Source: Burkholderiales bacterium
Lineage (GTDB): Bacteria; Pseudomonadota; Gammaproteobacteria; Burkholderiales; Casimicrobiaceae
Assembly (NCBI GenBank): GCA_031277215.1
Contig: JAITMR010000019.1
Coordinates: 1 to 64,000, forward strand
DNA: 64,000 nucleotides
Reading direction: 5' to 3'
How positions within the stretch are numbered: position 1 is the stretch's first letter; each line of letters begins with the position of its first letter. Position numbers and translations under genes: made by a program. Positions 41,962 through 50,440 of the stretch are shown here, one piece after another. Under the pieces are notes generated by a model. It saw only the letters and a program-made list of their open reading frames with translations, was not told the DNA's origin and did no database searches.

Positions 41962-43086
41962 TTATTTCAACTGCTCCTGTAAAACTGTCAGGATTTGTTC
42001 GACATCGTTCGGCTGAACCGCGACGCCGACATCTCCGATAATGGTGACAGCGCTTTGTTCGCCGCTGGCTGCAATATGCACTTGATAATTTTCGGGACGC
42101 ACGCCTTCTTTGCTGCGCCAGAACGCCAGCTTGGAAAACCAGCCGTCGGAATCGGCTTTGGCGATGAGGGCGGGGTCGGCATAGCGCACGTAATAGATGC
42201 CTTGTGCGCGGTCGCGGTCGGTGACGGTGAAGCCGGTTCGGTCGAGCGCCAGACCGACGCGCCGCCATGCCCGGTCGAAGTCATCGGCCAGCATCAGCTT
42301 CGCTTCTCCGCCCTCTTTGAGCAGGTGGGCGCGTTGCGGATCGTCGCCGCCTTGCGCGACGATGGTTCTGGCTTGTTCTTCGGTTGCCCCGAAACGCGCC
42401 ATGATGCGGATCAGCATCTCCGCTTCCAGTTCGGGGTTGGGCGGCATCAACGCCCAAGCAAACGCGGCCGGCGAAGTGCCTTCTATCTTGGTGGTCGGCA
42501 CTTGCTCCATTCGGCGATGTGACAAATAGATTTCGACCGTGTCCGGCTCCTTGCCTTTTTCGATGCGGGAGCGGAATTTGTCGCGCCTGTAGGTCGTGTA
42601 GAAAAAGTCGAGATATTTGCCGAGGGTGCTACGTATAATATCCTGCGGGATTTCGGCGCGGTTTTCTGCCCAGTCAGTTTCCATGATGCCGAGCATCGGT
42701 TTTTCTTCGGCAAGGACGAAGCCGATGTCGATCCAGAATTTCCGCATGGTTTCCCAGGCATCGATCGGCGAGGTCTTGACTACCAGCCAGCGTTCGCTGC
42801 CGGCTCGTTCAATATGAGCAAGCGGAACTTCCGGCAGAAGCGCTTTTTGCCGGGCTTCGGCACGCACATCGCGGCTGGCGAGGGCGGAGGCCGAAGCGAC
42901 AGCATAGCGGTCTTCGTATTGCGGCGCGGAAAGGTCCGGCGGGATTTCCAGCGACGGCGTTGAGCGCGTCGATTTGTAATCGATACGTTTGCCGGTTGTA
43001 ATGTCCTTTATGGAGCTGCAACCGGTCAACACCCACAACGCTGTTGCGATTGCAATGACGACGCGCATTTCAAAACAACGAATCAT
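41962..43086 (-). CDS. bamC: Outer-membrane protein assembly factor BamC
   Basis: BamC is a lipoprotein of the Bam complex that inserts beta-barrel proteins. The 374-residue product has a lipoprotein signal peptide ending in LWVLTGCSS (lipidated Cys near residue 22), an unstructured linker with DYKSTRSTPSLEIPPDLSAP (the BamD-binding type segment), and two helix-grip domains (about 95-210 with RAGSERWLVVKTSPIDAWET, and 250-370). Start candidates are ATG 43086 and ATG 43068; I prefer 43086, which has GAAGG upstream. dapA ends 23 bases before it on the same strand. Confidence 0.9.
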   Translation of the reverse strand: MIRCFEMRVVIAIATALWVLTGCSSIKDITTGKRIDYKSTRSTPSLEIPPDLSAPQYEDRYAVASASALASRDVRAEARQKALLPEVPLAHIERAGSERWLVVKTSPIDAWETMRKFWIDIGFVLAEEKPMLGIMETDWAENRAEIPQDIIRSTLGKYLDFFYTTYRRDKFRSRIEKGKEPDTVEIYLSHRRMEQVPTTKIEGTSPAAFAWALMPPNPELEAEMLIRIMARFGATEEQARTIVAQGGDDPQRAHLLKEGGEAKLMLADDFDRAWRRVGLALDRTGFTVTDRDRAQGIYYVRYADPALIAKADSDGWFSKLAFWRSKEGVRPENYQVHIAASGEQSAVTIIGDVGVAVQPNDVEQILTVLQEQLK

Positions 43087-43109
43087 TTTATTAGCCTTCA
43101 AAACGGGAA

Positions 43110-44000
43110 TTAAGCAATACAACCAGCCGTGCGCAGCGCTTGCCGCAACGGTTTATGAAACGGTTCGGACAACGGCGCCAGCGGTAGCCGGATACCGGCG
43201 GAGATCAGGCCCATTTGCGCCATCGCCCATTTGACCGGCACCGGATTACCTTCGACAAACAGTTCCCGGTGCAACGGCAGCAACGTGTCGTTGAGCGCAC
43301 GCGCTTTGGCGATATCGCTGCACGCGGCAGCGCGACACATCGCGGCAATTTGCCTGGGCGCGACACACGAAGTTACCGAAATCACGCCGTGTCCGCCCAG
43401 CAACAGAAACGCCAGACTGGTGATGTCGTCGCCGCTGTACAGCGCGAAATCTTTTTTCCCGGCTTCGTTCAGCGCCTTGATGAGTTCAGTTGCGCGACCG
43501 ATATCGCCGGTCGCATCTTTCAATCCGATAATGCCTTGTACTTGCGACAGACGCAGCACCGTGTCGTTCGCCAGATCGGCGACAGTACGCCCCGGTACGT
43601 TGTAAAGGACCAGAGGCAGATCGACTTCCTCGGCAATCGCTTTGAAATGCCGATACAAACCTTCCTGCGACGGCTTGTTGTAATAGGGAACCACCGACAG
43701 ACAACTGTTGGCGCCGACTTTTTTGGCGTAGGCGGTTAACTCGATCGCTTCGGCGGTCGAGTTGCTGCCGGTGCCGGCCATTACATGAACGCGACCGGCG
43801 ACATGAGCAACCGTCGTTTTGATCAGCACTTGGTGTTCCTCGAAATTGATCGTCGGCGATTCGCCGGTAGTACCGGCGATGACGATTCCGGCCACGTCAT
43901 TGGCAATGTACCAGTCGATCAATTTTCTCAGTGTCGCAAGATCCAGCACGCCGTCAGGCGTCATCGGAGTGACAATCGGCACCAGACATCCGGTCAGCAT
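43110..44000 (-). CDS. dapA: 4-hydroxy-tetrahydrodipicolinate synthase
   Basis: DapA condenses pyruvate with aspartate semialdehyde, the first committed step to lysine and diaminopimelate. The 296-residue TIM-barrel protein shows LTGCLVPIVTPMTPDGVLDL, GTTGESPTI, the Tyr motif VVPYYNKPSQEGLYRHF and the Schiff-base Lys in IIGLKDATGDI (about residue 162). I chose ATG 44000 (MLTGCLVPIV), with AGGAAG upstream, over a codon 72 bases earlier. bamC follows closely, the conserved dapA-bamC pair. Confidence 0.96.
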   Translation of the reverse strand: MLTGCLVPIVTPMTPDGVLDLATLRKLIDWYIANDVAGIVIAGTTGESPTINFEEHQVLIKTTVAHVAGRVHVMAGTGSNSTAEAIELTAYAKKVGANSCLSVVPYYNKPSQEGLYRHFKAIAEEVDLPLVLYNVPGRTVADLANDTVLRLSQVQGIIGLKDATGDIGRATELIKALNEAGKKDFALYSGDDITSLAFLLLGGHGVISVTSCVAPRQIAAMCRAAACSDIAKARALNDTLLPLHRELFVEGNPVPVKWAMAQMGLISAGIRLPLAPLSEPFHKPLRQALRTAGCIA

Positions 44001-44162
44001 AGTGCTTCCTCGTGAGGACAATCTGCTTATTTTACCCGAATCTGTATGTGTCAGAGGCCAGAGGTCAGACACCCCGCCGTCATTGCGCCTTCGCGTGTAA
44101 GGGGTTCCTGATTCCTAATCCTGATGCCTGTTGTGTTATGTTAACGGCTTCCTGGAGGATGC

Positions 44163-45926
44163 ATGCACTATTCCTATTCTTCGACCGCACGCGATGTCGA
44201 TACGAAATACGATCCCGATACGGTGATGCTTGACTGGCGGGCACGTGATGCCGTATCGGCGCTGGTGGTCGGCGCGGCGCTGGGGGCGGCGCTGTTTTTC
44301 CTGTTGCTGCCGCCGATGGTGCTTCATCCGGCGAATTTTCAATGGCTGATGCAGGGCGACCCGATGCAAGCCTTTGTGGGCTGGCATTTTTTTCGTGGCG
44401 AGCCGTGGATGCTGCCGCTGGGCGCTAGTGGCTACGGGATGGAAATGAGCAGTTCCATTGTGTTCACCGATTCCATCCCCCTGTTCGCGCTGTTGTTCAA
44501 ATTGTTCGCTGCTTGGCTGCCTTCGACGTTTCAGTATTTCGGTATCTGGGTTTTGGCGTGCTTCGTCTTGCAGGGCGTGTTCGCCTGGCTTTTGGCGTGT
44601 TGCGTCACGAAGCGTTGGGAAGCGCAACTGCTGCTGACGCTGCTGTTGACCGCAAGCGCGGTGATGACGCTGAAAGTGGTCGGTCATTATGCGCTGGTCG
44701 GACACTGGCTGATTCTGGCAGCGTTGTTGTTTTATCTGCGGCCACCGACAGCAACGGTTTTCGCATGGTGTGTGCTCATCGGAGCAGCGGCACTGGCACA
44801 TGCGTATTTGTTGTATCTGGTATTGGCAATATGGGCGGCGAGTGTATTGCAACGTTACGGCTGGAGGGAGGTGCGCAAGGCGCTGATTGAAGTGGTCGTA
44901 GTGGCGCTCTGTTTGCTGGTAGTGATGTGGCTGGCAGGCTATTTTACGTTGCCGACACGATCATTCTCTGGCGGCGCTGAGTATTACGGCCGTTACGCCG
45001 CGAACCTCAACGCGTTCTGGAACCCGGACTGGGGATCGCGTTTTTTGCCGCCTCTCCCATCGACGCCGGAATCGACGTTCGAAGGGTATGCGTATTTGGG
45101 TGCTGGCGGTTTGCTGCTGGTAGTGTTGGCCGCGTTGTTTCTAATTTTCTCGAAAGCGGCACGAGCAAGTGCGATACAACATTGGCCGCTGATTTTGGTG
45201 GTGTTGGTGTTGTGGGTGATCGCGGTATCGAATCATGTGATGCTGGACGATCGAGTCGTGCTGGAAGTGGCGCTGCCGGAAACTGTTTTGAAGATACTGG
45301 CGATGGTACGGGCTTCGGGACGGTTGTTGTGGGTGCCGTATTACGCGCTGTTGCTGGGATGCGCGGCGCTGTTGCTGCAAAATACACGCGCGTGGCTTGG
45401 AACAACGCTATTGCTGGGAATCGTGGTTTTGCAATACGCGGATTTGTCGCCGCGTGCACTGGGGTTGCGCGATGTGCTCCACAAAAGCATTGCGACGCAA
45501 ACCGAAACCTGGAAAAGCCCGCTGGTATCGCCCTTCTGGAAAGAAGCTGCGCAGCGGTATCGGACGGTGCGCTTCGTTTCGGCGCGTCCTGCCGCAACCG
45601 GTTATGGCGCGTTTTCGCTCTATGCGGCCGATCATAAAATGGCGATCAACGTCGGGCAGTTTGCGCGTATTGACAATTCGCGTATCGGCAAGATGAACGC
45701 CGTACAAAACGAGAAGCTGGCAAACGGCGATCCTGAGACGGGAAGTCTTTACGTTTTCTGGAAAAGCACGGAAGAAGGGCCTTTTCCGGTGCGCGTCGGA
45801 CGACAGGATCGCGTCGAGATTATCGACGGCTTTCAGATATTGGCGCCTGATTGGTACGGCAGCTCAGGGAACGCGCAAATTCAATGGACAGACGACAAGC
45901 GTAGCAAGGACATTTTGTTGCCGTGA
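44163..45926 (+). CDS. DUF6311 family integral membrane protein
   Basis: The 587-residue protein contains about ten to twelve transmembrane segments over residues 30-445 (for example ALVVGAALGAALFFLLLPPM, FGIWVLACFVLQGVFAWLLA, LIEVVVVALCLLVVMWLAGY), followed by a C-terminal soluble domain of about 130 residues. The layout and the segment GWHFFRGEPWMLPLGASG fit DUF6311, whose members look like GT-C glycosyltransferase relatives, with a membrane domain and a periplasmic tail. Activity is unproven. GGAGG lies just before the ATG. The gtrA-like gene nearby suggests polysaccharide or glycolipid modification. Confidence 0.75.
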   Translation: MHYSYSSTARDVDTKYDPDTVMLDWRARDAVSALVVGAALGAALFFLLLPPMVLHPANFQWLMQGDPMQAFVGWHFFRGEPWMLPLGASGYGMEMSSSIVFTDSIPLFALLFKLFAAWLPSTFQYFGIWVLACFVLQGVFAWLLACCVTKRWEAQLLLTLLLTASAVMTLKVVGHYALVGHWLILAALLFYLRPPTATVFAWCVLIGAAALAHAYLLYLVLAIWAASVLQRYGWREVRKALIEVVVVALCLLVVMWLAGYFTLPTRSFSGGAEYYGRYAANLNAFWNPDWGSRFLPPLPSTPESTFEGYAYLGAGGLLLVVLAALFLIFSKAARASAIQHWPLILVVLVLWVIAVSNHVMLDDRVVLEVALPETVLKILAMVRASGRLLWVPYYALLLGCAALLLQNTRAWLGTTLLLGIVVLQYADLSPRALGLRDVLHKSIATQTETWKSPLVSPFWKEAAQRYRTVRFVSARPAATGYGAFSLYAADHKMAINVGQFARIDNSRIGKMNAVQNEKLANGDPETGSLYVFWKSTEEGPFPVRVGRQDRVEIIDGFQILAPDWYGSSGNAQIQWTDDKRSKDILLP

Positions 45927-46041
45927 TCTTCAGAGATCAGAAAGACTTATTAACCACGAAAGACACGAAAAGCGCGAAGCGAAATCGCAGAACCCATTCG
46001 CCTCTCCCACGAGGAGAGGTGGTTTGTTTTTCTGATCCCTG

Positions 46042-46425
46042 CTACCGGTACACCCAGAACTTTGAGAGCAAAAAACCGAGCACGGCAAGCAGCGCGTCGA
46101 AAAACGGTTTGACCAGCCAGGCGAAATAAAGTCCTTCCGCGCCTTCGGCCAGGGTGACGGTGGCGGTGCTGGCGGCGGCGGTGAGGCTCCACATCACAAC
46201 GAAACGCGCCAGATGGGTGGGGCGCAGTTTGCCTTGGGTGGTGACGCCGAAGGTATGTTTGCCGTTAAGCCAGAAACCGAGCAATGCGCCGCTGATACGA
46301 CCGATCAGGTTGGCGGGAATTGGCGACATTCCGAACCAGGTCAGCGCGACGAAGCACAAGCAGTCAACGGTGAGTTGCACCAAGCCGAAGATGAAATAAA
46401 GAACGCTTTGGCGGGCGAGGCTCAT
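46042..46425 (-). CDS. GtrA family membrane protein
   Basis: The 127-residue product has four hydrophobic segments, as in GtrA flippases and related small proteins ([79 protein letters not shown]). The C-terminal [10 protein letters not shown] is typical. GtrA moves lipid-linked glucose across the membrane in O-antigen glucosylation; the substrate here is unknown. Its ATG overlaps the rlmD stop by four bases, but that part of rlmD is repeat-derived, so the coupling looks recent. Confidence 0.85.
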   Translation of the reverse strand: MSLARQSVLYFIFGLVQLTVDCLCFVALTWFGMSPIPANLIGRISGALLGFWLNGKHTFGVTTQGKLRPTHLARFVVMWSLTAAASTATVTLAEGAEGLYFAWLVKPFFDALLAVLGFLLSKFWVYR

Positions 46426-47978
46426 GGGTTGTCGTTCTTTGTAGCGAACCCCATCTCCACCCCCGCCTCCTTTTGAAAGGGGGCGGCTGACGAAGAGCCT
46501 GCCCCCGAAATGCTTTTGGTTGGGGGCGGACAGGGGTTTGCCTCCCCTTGAAGAGCCTGCTCCCGAAGAGATTTTGATTGGAGGGGCGGGCTTTTTGAGA
46601 GGGAAACTGCAGTTGCGGCAGGCTCAAACACCGCTATTGATTCAACGTGCGCCGTGTGCGGGAACATGTTGACGATTCCGGCGGCGCGTAGTGCATAGCC
46701 GCGTTCGTGAACGAGTACCGACGCATCTCGCGCCAGTGTCGCCGGATTGCACGAAACATAAACAATGCGGCGCACGGCGGTGCTTTTTTCACTTGTATCG
46801 CTCGCGTGCGGCAAAGCCTTCACCAGTTCAAGCGCACCTTCGCGCGGGGGGTCGATCAGAATTTTGTTGAGCGGCAGCAACGGTGCCAGCGTTTCCGGCG
46901 TTGCGTTAAACAGGTTGGCGCAGAGGAAGGCGCAACGGCGGGCCAAACCGTTTCGCTGCGCACCTTGTTCGGCGCGACGTATCAGCGCCGGACTTCCTTC
47001 GATGCCGGTAACGTGAGCGCCGCTACGGGCAATCGGAAGTGTGAAATTGCCGAGGCCGCAGAAAAAATCGGCAACACGTTCGCCGGGTTGCGGGTCGAGC
47101 AGCGCCAAGGCGCGGCGCACCAGCACGCGGTTGATGTCGTGATTGACTTGAGTGAATTCGGTCGGAGCAAATGGTAGAGAAACGGCGAATTCAGGCAACG
47201 AATACGACAACGCCGAATCTTTTGGGTGAAACGGTTGGACGGTATCGGGTCCGCCGGTTTGCAGCCAGAACGCGATGCGGTGACGGTCGGCGAACGTGCG
47301 CAGCAGCTTCTCATCGTTGTCGTTTAACGCTTCGAGAATGCGTAGCACCAGAACACAGGTCAACGAATCGTCAGGAGCTTGCGAAGAAGCGTGCAGCGAC
47401 TCACCAACGGCGACTTCGATTTGCGGCAGCCGATCACGGATCGACAAAGATTCGACCAGTTCGCGCAAGGGCAGCAGCAGCGCCGATACCGGCGGCGGCA
47501 ACACGGGGCATTCGCGCATGTCGGCAACGTAGCTCGATTTGCGCTCATGAAATCCGACGAGCACACCGCCTTTTTTGAACACATGCCGCACCGACAAACG
47601 GGCGCGGTAACGGTAGCCCCAGGCTGGCCCGTGAATCGGCGGCAACAGTTGGTCGGCGCGCACGTTGCCGATGCGTTTCAACGCTTCTTCCAGGGTGCGC
47701 TGTTTGGCGGCAACCTGCAACGCGGGAGTTGCGTGCTGCAAGGAGCAGCCGCCGCAAATGCCGAAGTGTGGGCAACGCGGCGTCGTGCGGTCGGAATTGA
47801 CGGTAAGCACTTGCTCGGTGTGCGCCAGTTCCCACGAGGGTTTGCGTTTCAGGGTTTGCGCGATGACGGTTTCGCCCGTTAGCGCCCCTTCAACAAAGAC
47901 GGTTTTCCCGTCGAGACGGGCGATGCCGCGACCTTCCTGGTCGAGCGATTCGATGACAGCAGTAAACGAGGATGACAT
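46422..47978 (-). CDS. rlmD: 23S rRNA (uracil-1939-C5)-methyltransferase with repeat-derived tail
   Basis: RlmD methylates U1939 of 23S rRNA. The 518-residue protein has an N-terminal TRAM domain (about residues 1-60), the Fe-S cysteines in [15 protein letters not shown], the SAM-binding [20 protein letters not shown], the DPPREGA motif and the catalytic Cys in [12 protein letters not shown]. The family ends soon after [12 protein letters not shown]; here about 65 residues more follow (rich in Ser, Pro and Lys), encoded by R2 repeat DNA at about 46440-46600. The reading frame simply runs through the repeats until a stop that overlaps the gtrA-like gene. Confidence 0.93.
   Translation of the reverse strand: MSSSFTAVIESLDQEGRGIARLDGKTVFVEGALTGETVIAQTLKRKPSWELAHTEQVLTVNSDRTTPRCPHFGICGGCSLQHATPALQVAAKQRTLEEALKRIGNVRADQLLPPIHGPAWGYRYRARLSVRHVFKKGGVLVGFHERKSSYVADMRECPVLPPPVSALLLPLRELVESLSIRDRLPQIEVAVGESLHASSQAPDDSLTCVLVLRILEALNDNDEKLLRTFADRHRIAFWLQTGGPDTVQPFHPKDSALSYSLPEFAVSLPFAPTEFTQVNHDINRVLVRRALALLDPQPGERVADFFCGLGNFTLPIARSGAHVTGIEGSPALIRRAEQGAQRNGLARRCAFLCANLFNATPETLAPLLPLNKILIDPPREGALELVKALPHASDTSEKSTAVRRIVYVSCNPATLARDASVLVHERGYALRAAGIVNMFPHTAHVESIAVFEPAATAVSLSKSPPLQSKSLREQALQGEANPCPPPTKSISGAGSSSAAPFQKEAGVEMGFATKNDNP
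46452..46600. repeat. Tandem R2 hairpin repeats inside the 3' end of rlmD
   Basis: CCTCCTTTTGAAAGGGGGCG, GCCTGCCCCCGAAATGCTTT and TGGTTGGGGGCGGACAGGGG, then CCCCTTGAAGAGCCTGCTCC with AGATTTTGATTGGAGGGG, form two R2-type hairpin units. They are in frame with rlmD. Confidence 0.8.
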
Positions 47979-48052
47979 GGAGCAGGAGTCTGAGATTAAA
48001 TCAGGCGTAAGAGTATCAGGGATCAGGGGGCAATGCTTGCTAAAATAGCGGC

Positions 48053-48805
48053 ATGTCTATCCTCGCTCTGGAAACTTCCACGCATTGGTTGTCGGTCGCC
48101 GCCGGCGATGCGACGGGCTGGGTGACGCGCGACGTTGAGGTCGGCCCCGGACACTCCGGGCGAATTTTGCCGCTGATTCAGGAGGCGCTGGCAGAAGCGG
48201 GAATGTCGCTGAAACAGCTCGATGCCATTGCTTTCGGCGCAGGGCCGGGATCGTTTACCGGCGTGCGTATTGCCTGTAGTGTGGCGCAGGGCTTGGCGCT
48301 GGGCGCGAACCTGCCGCTGATTCCGATGTGCAGCTTGTTGGCGATTGCCGAGGCGGCGCGAATAAAACACGATGGGCACAATCTTGAGCGTGTCTGTACC
48401 GTGGCCGATGCGCGGATGCGGGAAGTGTATGCGGCGGCCTGGCATTATCGGGCGGGCGCGTGGCATGAAGTGATGGCGCCGATGGTGGCGCGTCCAGAAG
48501 AAGCCACGGCATGCTTTCGGAAAATCATCGAGACGGCGGAGAATAAAAAAACGGACAAAGAAACATGGAGCATCGCTGGTGACGGGCTTGCCGTTTATCC
48601 CGAATTGGGTTCGGCTTTGTATTTGACTTCACCTTGGAAGATCGTAGAGGCAAACCTGCGCCCTGCCGCGCAAGCTGTGGGCGTTCTGGCGCTGGCGGCA
48701 TGGGTGCGCGGCGATGTCGTCACGGCGGCTGAAGCGGCGCCGTTGTATGTGCGTCAGCGGGTCGCGTTGACCAGCGCCGAGCGGGCGGCGGGAGAAGTGC
48801 TATGA
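48053..48805 (+). CDS. tsaB: tRNA threonylcarbamoyladenosine biosynthesis protein TsaB
   Basis: TsaB is the scaffold partner of TsaD and TsaE in making t6A at position 37 of ANN-decoding tRNAs. The 250-residue protein has the ASKHA-like start [20 protein letters not shown], then [13 protein letters not shown] and the core [22 protein letters not shown] (about residues 62-83). No ATPase metal site is expected in TsaB. It overlaps rimI by four bases, the usual tsaB-rimI-udg order in betaproteobacteria. An R4 tract lies between rlmD and its start. Confidence 0.94.
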   Translation: MSILALETSTHWLSVAAGDATGWVTRDVEVGPGHSGRILPLIQEALAEAGMSLKQLDAIAFGAGPGSFTGVRIACSVAQGLALGANLPLIPMCSLLAIAEAARIKHDGHNLERVCTVADARMREVYAAAWHYRAGAWHEVMAPMVARPEEATACFRKIIETAENKKTDKETWSIAGDGLAVYPELGSALYLTSPWKIVEANLRPAAQAVGVLALAAWVRGDVVTAAEAAPLYVRQRVALTSAERAAGEVL

Positions 48806-49305
48806 AAGTACTGGAACACGGCATGATCGCTTGCCCACCGGGATTCGTTTCACGGCCGATGCTGAAAAGCGATTTGCCGAAAGTTCTGGAGATTGAGCGC
48901 GAAGTGCATTTCACGCCTTGGGGAGGGCAGGCGTTTCTCGACGCGATGACGACAGGAGATGTGCTGCCGGTAGTCTTGGCGAATAAAGAAGTGGCGGGAT
49001 ACGGTGTACTCAAAATTCTCTGGCGCGAAGCCGAGTTGCTCAATGTTTCCGTCGCCGCACCGTGGCGGCGGCAAGGGCTGGGGCGTTTCCTGGTGGCGAC
49101 GTTGTTACAGGCGGCGTTGCGTCACGGCGCACCGCAAGTGTTTTTGGAAGTGCGAGAATCGAATACAGGAGCGCAGATATTGTATCGGCAAATGGGCTTT
49201 GAAATCATCGGATCGCGCAAAGCGTATTACGCCTGCCCTGAAGGAAAACGCGAAGACGCACAGTTGATGCGCTGGCAGGAAAAAGGAGGCGCAAGTGCGG
49301 CGTGA
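48802..49305 (+). CDS. rimI: Ribosomal protein S18-alanine N-acetyltransferase
   Basis: RimI acetylates the N-terminal alanine of ribosomal protein S18. The 167-residue GNAT protein has LPKVLEIEREVHFTPWGGQA, the acetyl-CoA loop VAAPWRRQGLGRFLVATLL (Q/R-x-x-G-x-G/A motif) and VRESNTGAQILYRQMGFEII, all standard. An N-terminal stretch of about 20 residues precedes the domain. It is coupled to tsaB (ATGA) and overlaps the next gene by 11 bases. Confidence 0.92.
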   Translation: MKVLEHGMIACPPGFVSRPMLKSDLPKVLEIEREVHFTPWGGQAFLDAMTTGDVLPVVLANKEVAGYGVLKILWREAELLNVSVAAPWRRQGLGRFLVATLLQAALRHGAPQVFLEVRESNTGAQILYRQMGFEIIGSRKAYYACPEGKREDAQLMRWQEKGGASAA

Positions 49306-50071
49306 TGAAATGCTGAACGCGCTGGAGCTGACCGCGTGGCGGTTACGAGGGGCTGAAAAAAACCCGCCTCCCCCGATCAAAATCGCTTCGGGGACAGGCT
49401 CTTTGGAAAGGGGGCTGGGTGGGGATGCGGTTTCGGTTTCCCCCTCTCCTCCAACCCCTCTCCAGCAAGGGGAGGGGGAAGCATCGCCAGACACGCGCGC
49501 GCAACGCATCGCGCAGTTGTCGTGGGACGATTTTGCTTCCGATGTTGCTTCCTGCACCGCTTGCGGTTTGTGCAAAACGCGAACCAAGTCAGTGCCCGGT
49601 GTCGGTGATGTTCGCGCACGCTGGCTATTCGTCGGCGAAGGGCCGGGTGCCGAAGAAGACAAAAAAGGCGAGCCGTTTGTCGGTCAAGCCGGCCTTTTGC
49701 TTGATCAAATGCTGGCGGCGCTCGGGATGAAGCGCGGCGACGACGTTTACATCGCCAATGTGCTCAAATGCCGACCGCCGAACAACCGTGCACCGGTGCC
49801 ACAGGAAGCCGACGCCTGTCGTCCTTATCTCGAGCGGCAGATCGCGCTGATTCAGCCGAAAATCATCGTGGCGCTGGGCAAGAGCGCGGCGATGTTATTG
49901 CTAAACACCGAAGCGAGCATCGCCAGCTTGCGCGGGCGCGTGCATGGTTATCGGGAAGCGTCGCTGGTGGTGACGTACCATCCGGCGTATCTGTTGCGCA
50001 GTCCGGCGGACAAAGCAAAATCGTGGGAAGATTTGGTGTTTTCGAAAAGACACCTGGAGTCGCTGGGGTGA
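49295..50071 (+). CDS. Uracil-DNA glycosylase, family 4 type, with repeat-derived insert
   Basis: The enzyme removes uracil from DNA. The 258-residue protein has the Fe-S Cys pair CTACGLCKTR (about residues 87-96), the catalytic motif FVGEGPGAEEDKKGEPFVG, a further CRPPNNRAPVPQEADAC pair and the C-terminal VVTYHPAYLLRSP. Family proteins have a short helical N terminus (here MRRDEMLNALELTAWRLRGA) joined directly to the Cys motif; here about 45 Pro/Gly/Ser-rich residues lie between, encoded by R2 and R1 repeats at 49367-49482. The reading frame is intact and the gene is coupled to rimI, so it is likely expressed. Confidence 0.9.
   Translation: MRRDEMLNALELTAWRLRGAEKNPPPPIKIASGTGSLERGLGGDAVSVSPSPPTPLQQGEGEASPDTRAQRIAQLSWDDFASDVASCTACGLCKTRTKSVPGVGDVRARWLFVGEGPGAEEDKKGEPFVGQAGLLLDQMLAALGMKRGDDVYIANVLKCRPPNNRAPVPQEADACRPYLERQIALIQPKIIVALGKSAAMLLLNTEASIASLRGRVHGYREASLVVTYHPAYLLRSPADKAKSWEDLVFSKRHLESLG
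49367..49482. repeat. R2 plus R1 repeats inside the uracil-DNA glycosylase gene
   Basis: CCCCCGATCAAAATCGCTTC, GGGGACAGGCTCTTTGGAAA and GGGGGCTGGGTGGGG constitute an R2 unit; CCCCTCTCCTCCAACCCCTC and TCCAGCAAGGGGAGGGGG an R1 unit. Both are translated in frame. Confidence 0.85.
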
Positions 50072-50176
50072 GAACGCGGCCACTCCATGTGTAGGCTTGG
50101 AAGAAGGCGCATCCTTGCCAGAAAGTATTACCCTTTGGCATGATGCTTGTCATAACGTAATGCTTGGAGCTTCGCC

Positions 50177-50362
50177 GTGAGAACCAGCCAAATGACGTCA
50201 AAAGGGCAAGTCACCATTCCTGTGAAAATTCGTTCCGCGTTGAGCTTGAAACAAGGAGATCGGGTGAGCTTTGTTGAAGTTGGAAAAGACAAGTTCGCCA
50301 TCGTTTCCGCCAACCTTCCGGTTCAAAAATTGAAAGGACTGGCATTCGTCAGTCGAATATAA
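50177..50362 (+). CDS. AbrB/MazE/SpoVT-type DNA-binding protein, no toxin partner
   Basis: The 61-residue protein has the swapped-hairpin AbrB fold: MTSKGQVTIPVKIRSALSLK (residues about 6-25) followed by GDRVSFVEVGKDKFAIVSA. Proteins of this sort are antitoxins (MazE, VapB) or transition-state regulators. No toxin ORF follows: the next gene is lplT on the other strand 78 bases on, so it is an orphan. The GTG at 50177 has GGAG upstream; ATG 50192 is an alternative. Confidence 0.75.
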   Translation: MRTSQMTSKGQVTIPVKIRSALSLKQGDRVSFVEVGKDKFAIVSANLPVQKLKGLAFVSRI

Positions 50363-50440
50363 GCAACGCTTCGCGTTGAGGGAAAACGGTGGATTGCGCC
50401 GCTTCGCGGCTTATCCGCCCTTGTACGGGCTACTCTCCGA

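Noticed and set aside
41930-42268. Extended N terminus of the MBL protein
   Set aside because: The 113 extra residues are Arg/His-rich, lie antiphase inside bamC and have no counterpart in the family.
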